Below are positions 8,401-14,799 of a DNA stretch of 26,133 nt, piece after piece; the stretch's first letter is position 1, and every line of letters starts with the position of its first letter. The position numbers and the translations under genes were made by a program. Where the stretch lies: positions 1-26,133 of the IMG/VR virus record IMGVR_UViG_3300047453_000114, one strand, 5' to 3'. The DNA is from a virus. The notes under the pieces were generated by a model. That model saw only the letters and a list, made by a program, of their open reading frames with translations. It was not told the DNA's origin and did not search any database.

Positions 8401-8703
8401 TAATAATGAGTAAGCCGCTTGCAAACCATATTCGTTAAGTTCGCCTGCATGTATTGGATTGTTATTTGTATCAGTATAAAATACTGGGTCTCCAAATGTC
8501 TCTGTAAGGTCACGCTGTGATGTTAGTAAGTAAGGCTTACCTGCGTTTGCTTTCAGTGATCCTGGAGCAATACCCGTACCAGCGCCATTTGTTTTATTTG
8601 CGGCGGTGGCAACGAATATCATTGGTACTGTACCTGGTTCAGCGGGTGTGTAAAAACTTTCGTCTACTACGCTAACCTGTACTCCTGGTGATGTTAGTGC
8701 CAT
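5425..8703 (-). CDS. 18: Contractile tail sheath protein (gp18-like) with a large central insertion
   Basis: The sheath surrounds the tube and contracts at infection. Residues 1-118 (starting MALTSPGVQVSVVDES) and about 715-1092 (including RINVARLVIYLRGQLNKLAK and the ending LRLKNTGEIAGL) are typical of gp18. At 1092 residues it is much longer than T4 gp18 (659). The extra part, about residues 120-705, is a Thr/Ser/Ala/Gly-rich insertion with repeated modules of the form D-G-x-L-W ... W-x-x-V near 131-150, 358-388, 590-614 and 637-668, plus two further beta domains (about 235-330 and 455-550). The insertion would sit on the outer surface. AGGAG precedes the ATG, with a TAAATA box upstream. 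Confidence 0.9.
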   Translation of the reverse strand: MALTSPGVQVSVVDESFYTPAEPGTVPMIFVATAANKTNGAGTGIAPGSLKANAGKPYLLTSQRDLTETFGDPVFYTDTNNNPIHAGELNEYGLQAAYSLLGVSNRAFIVRADVDLGALQATADAPSGAPADGALWTDTASTAFGIFEWNGAAASTTGGQSFAVKTPIVITDATKTSGSTPYTPKGSVGAIGDYAITAGLSTIYRVWYKNTSGNWVQVGSSTWTGTTPSATGSVVVTGGTTLLDSDTLVLDIGGSNYTLTAATSGGSATSLDDIVSNSNTVLSGTGVSVANLNSQLVIYNDGSVDTQITLAEGAGSPGLAEKLGFTVGNFDIPALAIDPHTSVPQWKSTGSGQVARPSGSVWLKTTEPNSGARWRVKSYNADTALWDLVDAPIYASNQSALYALDKAGGGANLAKDALYVQSNFTEASSKLGDFVLFKRAAAGATTIKTAEIATQLSAVAYTFKIAESVVGSAALATAREVAFTATGASTDADEMADGINSAGFTNIVASVDSTNKVVIEHKLGGDFRLDNGSGTSPLTLVGLTNAATNVYDAPTGDSTNELVASNWMPVTSSASQVYVASANAPTSTTADGTLWYSSVIDEVDMMVHNGTTWVGYKTLYGSSNGTTVSATQPSTPADQDLWVDTSDLENYPTIYRWNNGAQEWQLVDKSDQTTEDGVLFADARYGTTGGTTTVAPTGTITDLLTSDYLDPDAPDPALYPRGMLLWNTRRSGFNVKKFVRNAIDVTADNARAGDASMASYYPHRWQTESANQEDGSGSFGRKAQRKVVVQQLQATMNSNDDIRDDESRIFNLMATPGYPELIGEMVSLNFDRGLSAFIVGDSPARLTSDATSLNEWGQNVALAVEDNDDGLVSRDEYLGVFYPWGFTSDNAGNNVVVPPSHMMLRTIALSDQVSYPWFAPAGTRRGGITNATATGFIDNEGEFNSIALNEGQRDTLYAVSVNPITFINGAGLVAYGQKTRARGASSLDRINVARLVIYLRGQLNKLAKPYIFEPNDKITRDQIKQAAESLCLELVGARALYDFLVVCDESNNTPARIDRNELYLDIAIEPVKAVEFVYIPLRLKNTGEIAGL

Positions 8704-8740
8704 TATATTTCTCCTATTAATAATGAATGAGTCTTTGTTA

Positions 8741-8752
8741 TAGTTATTTAGC
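8741..8752 (-). promoter_or_regulatory. Late-type promoter box of tail sheath gene
   Basis: The minus strand reads GCTAAATAACTATAAC, about 41 bases before the sheath start. The 116-base gap between the sheath and HNH genes holds this box and, on the other strand, the HNH gene box. Confidence 0.5.
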
Positions 8753-8808
8753 AGTTTAAGAATAATTCACCTGTAATATACCCTAAAAAAAGGTACCGAA
8801 AAGGTGAG

Positions 8809-8819
8809 GTAAATACAGT
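8809..8819 (+). promoter_or_regulatory. Late-type promoter box of HNH gene
   Basis: GTAAATACAGT lies directly before the ATG, with four bases between TAAATA and the start. Together with the start codon it forms a 16-base stretch identical to that of the terminase gene (614-629, minus strand). There is no Shine-Dalgarno sequence. Confidence 0.5.
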
Positions 8820-9155
8820 ATGAGACCTTTATGCAAATGCGGACAGCGTCCTGCGGCTATAAACTATAAAAAAGATGATAGAACTTACTATAGATCATTG
8901 TGTGAGCGTTGCTTACGTAATGGAGCAGGCCACGGAATACCTAAGTGGAAACAAAGAGGTTATGAAAAAAAGAGTAGTTGTGAGAAGTGTAATTATAAAT
9001 CTAAACACTCAGAACAATTTAATGTGTTTCATATAGACGGAAATTTAGAAAACTGCCGTCCACAAAACTTAAAAACAATATGTGCTAACTGTCAGAGAAT
9101 TCTGCAAAAAGAGGGAGTTGTGTGGAAGCAGGGTGACTTAGTCCCCGATTTTTAA
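8820..9155 (+). CDS. HNH-type zinc-finger endonuclease-like protein
   Basis: A 111-residue protein with four cysteine pairs: C5-x-C7 with C28-x2-C31, and C54-x2-C57 with C88-x2-C91. Between the last pairs lies an HNH-like core: H71-I-D-G-N75, then N78 and N83, leading into C88-A-N-C91. The usual last histidine after the second CxxC is Gln here, so catalysis is uncertain. Similar short proteins are common in marine T4-like phages, often annotated HNH endonuclease; a homing role, or a structural or DNA-processing role, is possible. It stands alone on the plus strand between minus-strand genes, and its last 71 bases overlap the end of the kinase gene in antisense. This isolated position fits a mobile or accessory gene. 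Confidence 0.75.
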   Translation: MRPLCKCGQRPAAINYKKDDRTYYRSLCERCLRNGAGHGIPKWKQRGYEKKSSCEKCNYKSKHSEQFNVFHIDGNLENCRPQNLKTICANCQRILQKEGVVWKQGDLVPDF

Positions 9156-9645
9156 ATATTGTTTTAATAAGCACATCAACATTTTTTTGTAGCCTATCTA
9201 GTGTGCCATTATTATCAATAGTGTAGTCACACATCCATTGTTCAATACTCATAGACTTATAATTTTCTAAAGGCAAATGATCTGTTCTATCTACCCAAAT
9301 AGCGTGGTCAAATATTTGTTCATTTTGCATTGCAAAGAATTCACGCTTGTTACGTAGTCCACAGTAGATATCATGTTGATCAAATAAGTTACGCCCTAAA
9401 CGAGCCAAGTCTTTGCTACAATAGTTGTGTATCATATCATACCATTCAGTACGATGGTTATGCCTATCTGCATAGCACTCTTCTTCGTCAGCGTATCCGT
9501 ACTGATCTTTCAAATCATTATAGATAAAAAGTTCTGAACAAAATTTACTTGATGATTGAAATGTATATCCGTATGCTTCTAACATTTCACATACAGTATC
9601 TTTGCCGTGACGACCATGCCCAACAACTAGTAATTTAGGTAACAC
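9085..9645 (-). CDS. P-loop kinase, dNMP-kinase-like
   Basis: The 186-residue product begins with a P-loop: strand LPKLLVVGH, then G9-x4-G14-K15-D16-T17. GKDT instead of GKS/T is typical of deoxynucleoside monophosphate kinases such as T4 gp1, which feed phage DNA synthesis. An internal strand HAIWVDR (about 114-120) and the ending LQKNVDVLIKTI fit this fold. It is shorter than T4 gp1 (241). The start is GTG at 9645, supported by AAAGGAG upstream. Unlike its neighbours it has a good sigma70-type promoter. Its last 23 residues are encoded opposite the 3' end of the HNH gene. Substrate is inferred; another P-loop kinase is possible. Confidence 0.72.
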   Translation of the reverse strand: MLPKLLVVGHGRHGKDTVCEMLEAYGYTFQSSSKFCSELFIYNDLKDQYGYADEEECYADRHNHRTEWYDMIHNYCSKDLARLGRNLFDQHDIYCGLRNKREFFAMQNEQIFDHAIWVDRTDHLPLENYKSMSIEQWMCDYTIDNNGTLDRLQKNVDVLIKTIFKNRGLSHPASTQLPLFAEFSDS

Positions 9646-9673
9646 TAATATAAACTCCTTTAAGTATCTTTAA

Positions 9674-9702
9674 AGTATATACTCTATATTAGTGCTTGTC
9701 AA
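9674..9702 (-). promoter_or_regulatory. Sigma70-type promoter of the kinase gene
   Basis: The minus strand has TTGACA (9702-9697), a 17-base spacer and TATACT (9679-9674), which is a perfect -35 and a five-of-six -10. Transcription should start near 9667, about 20 bases before the GTG start, keeping the AAAGGAG ribosome site. It is unlike the late boxes elsewhere in the window and suggests early or host-polymerase expression. Confidence 0.7.
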
Positions 9703-9704
9703 CC

Positions 9705-9950
9705 TTAATCGTAACCTAAATTGGCAACTGACTTCATTTCTTCTGATAATATTTCAGCTTCACGAGCTTTATATGCGGCTTCAAAACCTGTAGCGCCGTA
9801 TTGTGCTCTTTCGTTATTGCCCCAAAGTCTTTTAAAATATGAATCGTAGGTTCTTTCAACTTCTTGATCGCTCCAGGATCTATCAATAAGTTTTCCTTTA
9901 ATTAACCAGTTAAGACGGTTAGCCTCTTTACGTACAAATGGTGAACACAT
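9705..9950 (-). CDS. Small helical protein, function unknown
   Basis: An 81-residue protein that I do not recognise. It is rich in charged and aromatic residues (KEANRLNWLIKGKL, WSDQEVERTYDSYFKRLW) and predicted mostly helical, with no signal peptide, membrane segment or metal motif. The ATG has AGGAG at good spacing, and a late-type box lies further upstream. It sits between the gp13-like neck gene and the kinase. Strong ribosome site, promoter and codon use in keeping with the neighbours support a real gene. Confidence 0.7.
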   Translation of the reverse strand: MCSPFVRKEANRLNWLIKGKLIDRSWSDQEVERTYDSYFKRLWGNNERAQYGATGFEAAYKAREAEILSEEMKSVANLGYD

Positions 9951-9972
9951 GACTTCTCCTTGTTACATATTG

Positions 9973-9978
9973 TATTTA
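9973..9978 (-). promoter_or_regulatory. Late-type promoter box of the 81-residue gene
   Basis: The minus strand reads GTAAATACAATATGTAA. It resembles the terminase and HNH start element (GTAAATACAGTATG), but its ATG is followed at once by TAA. The true start, with AGGAG, is about 22 bases downstream. Confidence 0.5.
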
Positions 9979-10016
9979 CAAGGAACCAAAATCGTTAGCG
10001 TTAACTTGGGGGGTTT

Positions 10017-11003
10017 TTAGCCTATTGTGAATCCGTAACCTACGCCACCAGCAACTTGGTTAATTACATCCATTTCAAGTTTTTCCATTTCAGCCGCGGC
10101 CTCTGCTTTTAATGCATCACCGTTAAGTGCTGAACCGCCTTGTGGTCCTGCGATTGTAGCAAATTTACTACGTGCTTCGCCTAGCATGTATTTGCAACTT
10201 GCTAGTGTATAATCTTTGATCCATTGATTGGCAAGATAGTCACTAAGTAGTTCACTATCTGGTCTATGGTTGTATGCGTAAATTAATATTTCTTCTTCGG
10301 CTCTTGGACGTTGTAGTAATGTTAATTTTTTACTTGTAGTATTCCATTTAAATTCTATAAACGAACCAAACATTCTGCCTACTAATTCTTGGTACTGACT
10401 AAACATATCGTATGTTGCTAGTCCGCCCATGTTTGAACTTGATAATAGGTATGCATTTGTGTATGCTAAGTTAAACGGTTCAAACAATGATCCGCCGCCT
10501 GCTTCTCCTGATTCATATAATTCTATTCCAACAACAGCACCAACTGCTAGTGCAGAGTTAAAAGTTATTGTTCTAGTTACGTAATCAATTGCATAATCAG
10601 TAGTTGCTTCACCATTTACTTTTACAACAACAGTTGCAATAGAATTTAAATTATAGTTTGTAGCAAATGTTTGATTTTTTGAAACTGTAGCAACATGTGA
10701 TGTAGTAAAGATAGGACCACCTGATGCAGATGTAGCAGGTCTTGAACCAATGCTTCTGCGAAACAGTTTACGTACTTCAACTACTTCATTTGGTAGTACA
10801 TATTCGTTTTGATCAACTACAGTGGGCATAAACAAGTAAGATTCTTCAACTGAATTATCAGACCTTTGTCTAAATTTACTAAGTGCTTTAGATAAAGCAG
10901 TTTCGTAGTGGATTGGATCCAGTTCTACATCAACCATACCGCCGCCCAGAAAGGCGTTTACATAGTCAAATATTGCTTGTTTTTGTGTTTGGTTAACTGC
11001 CAT
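10017..11003 (-). CDS. Neck protein, gp13-like
   Basis: gp13 and gp14 join the filled head to the tail in T4-like phages. The 328 residues have a pattern I associate with marine gp13-type proteins: VDVELDPIHYETALSKAL with a following RQRS near the N-terminus, LPNEVVEVRKLFRR (70-83), then near the C-terminus IYAYNHRPD, WIKDYTLASCKYMLGEARSKF and an LNGDAL-to-EKLE helix. A beta module of fibre type, about 109-163, is inserted in the middle. CGGAG lies before the ATG. The gene is divergent from the gp14-like gene, with the promoter region shared. The T4 name is probable, not certain; it could be a paralogous connector protein. Confidence 0.6.
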   Translation of the reverse strand: MAVNQTQKQAIFDYVNAFLGGGMVDVELDPIHYETALSKALSKFRQRSDNSVEESYLFMPTVVDQNEYVLPNEVVEVRKLFRRSIGSRPATSASGGPIFTTSHVATVSKNQTFATNYNLNSIATVVVKVNGEATTDYAIDYVTRTITFNSALAVGAVVGIELYESGEAGGGSLFEPFNLAYTNAYLLSSSNMGGLATYDMFSQYQELVGRMFGSFIEFKWNTTSKKLTLLQRPRAEEEILIYAYNHRPDSELLSDYLANQWIKDYTLASCKYMLGEARSKFATIAGPQGGSALNGDALKAEAAAEMEKLEMDVINQVAGGVGYGFTIG

Positions 11004-11022
11004 TATAGTTTCTCCGTCATAG

Positions 11023-11055
11023 TATTTATCGTAGTTACTATCGTTACGATAAATA
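11023..11055. promoter_or_regulatory. Divergent late promoters arranged as a perfect inverted repeat
   Basis: TATTTATCGTA (11023-11033) and TACGATAAATA (11045-11055) are perfect reverse complements separated by 11 bases. Each arm carries a TAAATA box pointing outward: leftward to the gp13-like gene (with a normal leader) and rightward to the gp14-like gene (box five bases before the ATG at 11061). Confidence 0.6.
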
Positions 11056-11060
11056 TGTAT

Positions 11061-12461
11061 ATGCCAAAGTTAAGTTTATATAAACCAGAACGCGGAAAAG
11101 ACTTTCAATTCTTAGACCGCCAGATAAATGAAATGTTCGATATTGGAGGGACAGACCTGTTTGTCCATAAGTATATCGGTACGAATGACGGAACAACAGA
11201 AAAGGATCATACACAGATCCAAGATATGTTGTTTTTAGAAAATAGAGATAGAAAGTATGATAAAGACATCTACACTATCAGAGGTATTTACAATGTACAG
11301 GACATTGACTTTGATCTAAGCCAATTTGGTTTGTTCTTAAGTAATGATACATTGTTTATGACTGTACATATTAATACGTCAGTACAAACAGTTGGGCGTA
11401 AACTTATGCCCGGCGATGTTATAGAACTTCCTCATTTAAAAGATGAATATGCAATGAATGATTTTAGTGTAGCACTAAAGCGTTTTTATGTTATTGAAGA
11501 TATTAATAGAGCCGCAGAAGGCTTTTCACCAACTTGGTATCCACACTTATATAGACTTAAATTAAAACAAATAGTAGACAGTCAAGAGTACAAAGATATA
11601 CTTGACTTACCAGCAAGTGAAGACTATCCAGAAGATGGTACATTACGTGATGTATTATCAACATTCGAAGCAGAAATGAATGTTAACAATGCTGTAGTTG
11701 CAGAAGCAAATACTAATACTCCTAAAAGCGGGTATGATACAGATACAGCATTATATACACTTGCAGTAGATGAAGATACAGGTAGAGCCGCAGTAGAACA
11801 GGTTGCTGATGATGGCAGTACAATAACTGACAAAGCAACACCTAGAGGACACGGATATGATGGACTATTAATAGGTGACGAATTTGCACCTAACGGAAGT
11901 CAATTTGGTAGTGGTATAAGTTTTCCAGTTAACTCTGTAGACGGTGACTATTTTATGCGAACAGACTTTTTACCTCAAAGGTTATTTAGATACGAAAAAA
12001 ATCGTTGGATAAAAGTACACGATGTTAAGAGAGCTCCAATGAATAACGGAACTAAAGATACACTAAGAGGATCGTTTATTAATGATGTAGACACTTATCT
12101 ATACGATACTCCAATAGCAACAGACTTTATGCAATTAACAGTTGGACAAACTGAGTTGCTAACAGACATTGCTGATATGTCAGCAAAATATATAAAAATA
12201 GAATATACTAGCGACAATAGAGATGGCAACGAAATGGTTAGTTATGCAGTTGTAGACTATCCAATGAATAGTGCTACTAACTATCCTGGAATACTAAAGC
12301 CATATACAAGTCAAGACGGCAGTACACAACTTGTAAAATTAACTTTACCAAGTGCTACTGCTATTAAAAATGCAGGACTGCACACAATAACACTTTACAA
12401 TGAAAGAACACAACAACGTCAAGCTCTTTCACAAGTATTAAAACCTAAGGCAGATAACTAA
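11061..12461 (+). CDS. Neck protein, gp14-like
   Basis: Partner of the gp13-type protein at the head-tail junction. With the ATG at 11061 (MPKLSLYKPERGKDF) the product has 466 residues. The first 200 carry the blocks I associate with marine gp14-type proteins: GGTDLFVHKYIG, MLFLENRDRKYDKDIYTIRG, VGRKLMPGDVIELPHLKDE, VALKRFYVIEDINRAAEGFS and WYPHLYRLKLK. The rest is larger than T4 gp14 (256 residues) and contains a module DGDYFMRTD...RLFRYEKNRWIKV similar to the sheath repeats, and a C-terminal beta domain. The ATG at 11055 is a possible alternative, but it lies inside the promoter box; an in-frame extension to 10908 runs into the gp13-like gene and is not credible. It overlaps the next gene by one base (TAATG). 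Confidence 0.62.
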   Translation: MPKLSLYKPERGKDFQFLDRQINEMFDIGGTDLFVHKYIGTNDGTTEKDHTQIQDMLFLENRDRKYDKDIYTIRGIYNVQDIDFDLSQFGLFLSNDTLFMTVHINTSVQTVGRKLMPGDVIELPHLKDEYAMNDFSVALKRFYVIEDINRAAEGFSPTWYPHLYRLKLKQIVDSQEYKDILDLPASEDYPEDGTLRDVLSTFEAEMNVNNAVVAEANTNTPKSGYDTDTALYTLAVDEDTGRAAVEQVADDGSTITDKATPRGHGYDGLLIGDEFAPNGSQFGSGISFPVNSVDGDYFMRTDFLPQRLFRYEKNRWIKVHDVKRAPMNNGTKDTLRGSFINDVDTYLYDTPIATDFMQLTVGQTELLTDIADMSAKYIKIEYTSDNRDGNEMVSYAVVDYPMNSATNYPGILKPYTSQDGSTQLVKLTLPSATAIKNAGLHTITLYNERTQQRQALSQVLKPKADN

Positions 12462-13978
12462 TGGCTGAACATTTTTATGACGGACAAATAAGAAAGTATC
12501 TTGTACAGATGATGCGTCTGTTCAGTAACTTTAGCTACCAAACAGGTGATGGTACTGAAAAGCAAGTACCTGTATTGTACGGAGATCTTACTAGACAAGT
12601 AGGCTCAATATTAAGAGACAATTCAGAAAATAAAATACCTAGTGCGCCACGTATGGCTGTTTATATTACAGGACTAGAACTAGATAGAGATCGTACTAGT
12701 GATTCTAGTTATGTAAACAAAAGACATATTAGAGAACGTGCAAAAGATGGTGCAGGCGACTATACTGATCAAGCAGGTAAACAATATACTGTAGAACGTT
12801 TAATGCCAACACCATATAGGCTAACTGTAAATGTTGATCTATGGTCAACAAACACAGATATGAAATTACAAATTATGGAGCAAATATTAATGCTCTTTAA
12901 TCCAAGTTTAGATATACAAACAACTGACAACTATTTAGACTGGACTAGTTTAACAACTATTATGCTTGATAGTGTTAACTTTAGTAGTCGTTCAATACCA
13001 ACAGGTGTTGACAGCGAAATAGATGTTGGATCAATGACATTTAGTACTCCAATTTATATTAGTCCTCCAGCAAAAGTAAAACGTTTAGGCGTTATTACAA
13101 ATATTGTTACTAGTATCTTTGACGGTGACGGATATGTTGATTTTGAACAGATGTTACAAGGTACTAATTTGTTTAGTATGGGCGGAATGACTGAAACTGT
13201 TGTACAAGATACATTAGATAACACTACTAATGTTGTTGATACAGGTGCGGCACCTAGTGACGGTGACGGTATAATGAATCCAAGAAAACAAAAAACTAGA
13301 CATGCTAAAGAAGTAGTAAAAAGTTATACACAACATAGAATATTAATTTTAAATGGACAAGCACAAATTCTTAAAAACGGATTGCCTAGTAATATAAAAT
13401 GGGGAGACCATTTTGATGCATTATTAGGATCTTATAGAGCAGGGTTAAGTATTGCATACTTTAGAAAGCCCGATATAAACGGAATGCTTGCAGGACGTAT
13501 TACTGTTAATCCATTAGACGAAACTAAACTTACAATTGACTTTGATAAAGATACATTGCCTAGTAACAGCACTGTACAAGGCCCTGCACGTAATGCAAAT
13601 CAACATTCAAGTATAGACTTTATTATTGATCCGTTACGTTATGACCCAACTACTGCTAAAGTAGCAGGACTAAGACTATTAATATTAGGTAGCATTGGTA
13701 GCACAACAAATACAGATGGTGCTGATGCTTGGAAAAATGCAAACGGAACAGACTTTGTTGCAAACTCCAATGATATTATTGAATGGGATGGCACTGCATG
13801 GCAAATAGTATTTGATGCAAGTGCTGATAAACTTATATACAACGATGAAGTAATTACTACTTTATATACTACAAATCTTAATACAGGTGTACAATACTAC
13901 TGGGACGGCGATCAATGGCTACTAAGTGTAGACGGTGAATATGCCAAAGGTGACTGGTCAATTAAACTAGACGGCTAA
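12461..13978 (+). CDS. 15: Tail completion / sheath stabiliser protein, gp15-like
   Basis: T4 gp15 caps the finished tail and binds the neck. Residues 1-245 match the marine gp15 pattern: a start with YLVQMMRLFSNFSYQTG, VPVLYGDLTRQVGSILRDNS, then RLMPTPYRLTVNVDLWSTNT, LFNPSLDIQTTDNYLDWTSL and ISPPAKVKRLGVI. At 505 residues it is nearly twice T4 gp15 (272). The extra C-terminal part, about 280-505, includes a beta domain and two W-D-G-x-x-W modules (EWDGTAWQIV, YWDGDQWLLS) like those in the sheath and fibres. It is translationally coupled to the gp14-like gene. Confidence 0.75.
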   Translation: MAEHFYDGQIRKYLVQMMRLFSNFSYQTGDGTEKQVPVLYGDLTRQVGSILRDNSENKIPSAPRMAVYITGLELDRDRTSDSSYVNKRHIRERAKDGAGDYTDQAGKQYTVERLMPTPYRLTVNVDLWSTNTDMKLQIMEQILMLFNPSLDIQTTDNYLDWTSLTTIMLDSVNFSSRSIPTGVDSEIDVGSMTFSTPIYISPPAKVKRLGVITNIVTSIFDGDGYVDFEQMLQGTNLFSMGGMTETVVQDTLDNTTNVVDTGAAPSDGDGIMNPRKQKTRHAKEVVKSYTQHRILILNGQAQILKNGLPSNIKWGDHFDALLGSYRAGLSIAYFRKPDINGMLAGRITVNPLDETKLTIDFDKDTLPSNSTVQGPARNANQHSSIDFIIDPLRYDPTTAKVAGLRLLILGSIGSTTNTDGADAWKNANGTDFVANSNDIIEWDGTAWQIVFDASADKLIYNDEVITTLYTTNLNTGVQYYWDGDQWLLSVDGEYAKGDWSIKLDG

Positions 13979-13986
13979 TTACTAGT

Positions 13987-14424
13987 ATGAACAAGATAAT
14001 TTGTAGTGGAGCACTATTCTATGCTCTTGACACTAAACGTTTTTTATTTTTACATAGAGCTGGTGGTAAGACTGCCGGTACTTGGGGACTTGTTGGCGGT
14101 GGTAGCGAAAACGGTGAAACACCATTTGAAGCCCTCAAAAGAGAGATTGCCGAAGAAGTAACTGAAACAACTCCTATTGTAAAAACTATTCCTTTAGAAA
14201 CTTTTGTATCTAATGATGCAAAGTTTAATTTTCATACATACCTTGTATGCTGTACAGGAGAGTTTATTCCTATTCTTAATCAAGAACACAGTGGGTATGC
14301 ATGGGTTGATTTTGGGTGTTGGCCAAAGACGTTACATCAAGGGCTACGTAATACACTACAAAATAAAACTAACCTTTCTAAATTAGAAACAGTATTTCAA
14401 GTTATAGATTTACTAGAGGAATAA
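13987..14424 (+). CDS. Nudix hydrolase
   Basis: Nudix enzymes cleave nucleoside diphosphate-linked compounds. The 145-residue protein has a nearly complete Nudix box: G38-x5-E44-x7-R52-E53-I-A-E56-E57, where the glutamates bind the catalytic metal. The glycine that usually follows two positions after EE is Thr. The preceding GTWGLVGGG is typical. The substrate cannot be read from sequence; an mRNA-cap, mutT-like or nucleotide-sugar role are all possible. It starts eight bases after the gp15-like stop and abuts the cupin gene, so it is in the neck operon. I see no good ribosome site, which suggests low or coupled translation. Confidence 0.85.
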   Translation: MNKIICSGALFYALDTKRFLFLHRAGGKTAGTWGLVGGGSENGETPFEALKREIAEEVTETTPIVKTIPLETFVSNDAKFNFHTYLVCCTGEFIPILNQEHSGYAWVDFGCWPKTLHQGLRNTLQNKTNLSKLETVFQVIDLLEE

Positions 14425-14799
14425 ATGACAGAAAATGTAAAACAAACATCCTATGGTTACGAAGCAACATGGGCTAAAACAGATTCATACTATAGTAAAA
14501 TTGTAGGCTTTAACAAACCTAATAAAACTAGTATGCACTTTCATAAAGTTAAAAATAAAAGTTGGTTTATTAATGATGGTAATTTTAAACTTAATTACAT
14601 TGATACTGCAACAGGCGCATTATTTGAATCAAATTTAAAAGAAGGACAAGTATTTAATATACCGGCACTTATGCCTGCAAGTATTGAATGTCTAAGTCCT
14701 AGTGGTAGTTTTACTGAAGTTGGCGACATTGACGATGATGCTGACATATATAACTTAACTCCAACAGGAGAAGAACTTGCGCACACTAGCACAGCATAA
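14425..14799 (+). CDS. Cupin-fold protein with degenerate metal site
   Basis: A 124-residue beta-rich protein resembling one cupin barrel: H38-F-H40 corresponds to the first cupin motif, followed by WFINDGNFKLNY, and EGQVFNIPALMPASIEC corresponds to the second. The glutamate expected after HxH and the histidine expected in motif two are absent, so a normal metal site is unlikely. Cupins of the phosphomannose-isomerase type are common in marine T4-like phages, where a structural or sugar-binding role has been assumed. Its ATG directly follows the Nudix stop, with AGAGGA inside the Nudix 3' end as ribosome site. Confidence 0.65.
   Translation: MTENVKQTSYGYEATWAKTDSYYSKIVGFNKPNKTSMHFHKVKNKSWFINDGNFKLNYIDTATGALFESNLKEGQVFNIPALMPASIECLSPSGSFTEVGDIDDDADIYNLTPTGEELAHTSTA

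Noticed and set aside
8753-8808. Possible terminator or operator between the sheath and HNH genes (TCACCT/AGGTGA arms, GGTACC)
   Set aside because: The arms are short and far apart and there is no T run after a stable stem in either direction.
9658-9675. Hairpin CTTTAA/TTAAAG covering part of the kinase ribosome site
   Set aside because: The predicted transcription start of the sigma70-type promoter falls within it, so the 5' arm would not be in the RNA.
10908-11060. Longer start for the gp14-like gene, adding a hydrophobic 49-51-residue N-terminus
   Set aside because: The extension runs through both promoters and into the gp13-like gene; the apparent membrane segment is an artefact.
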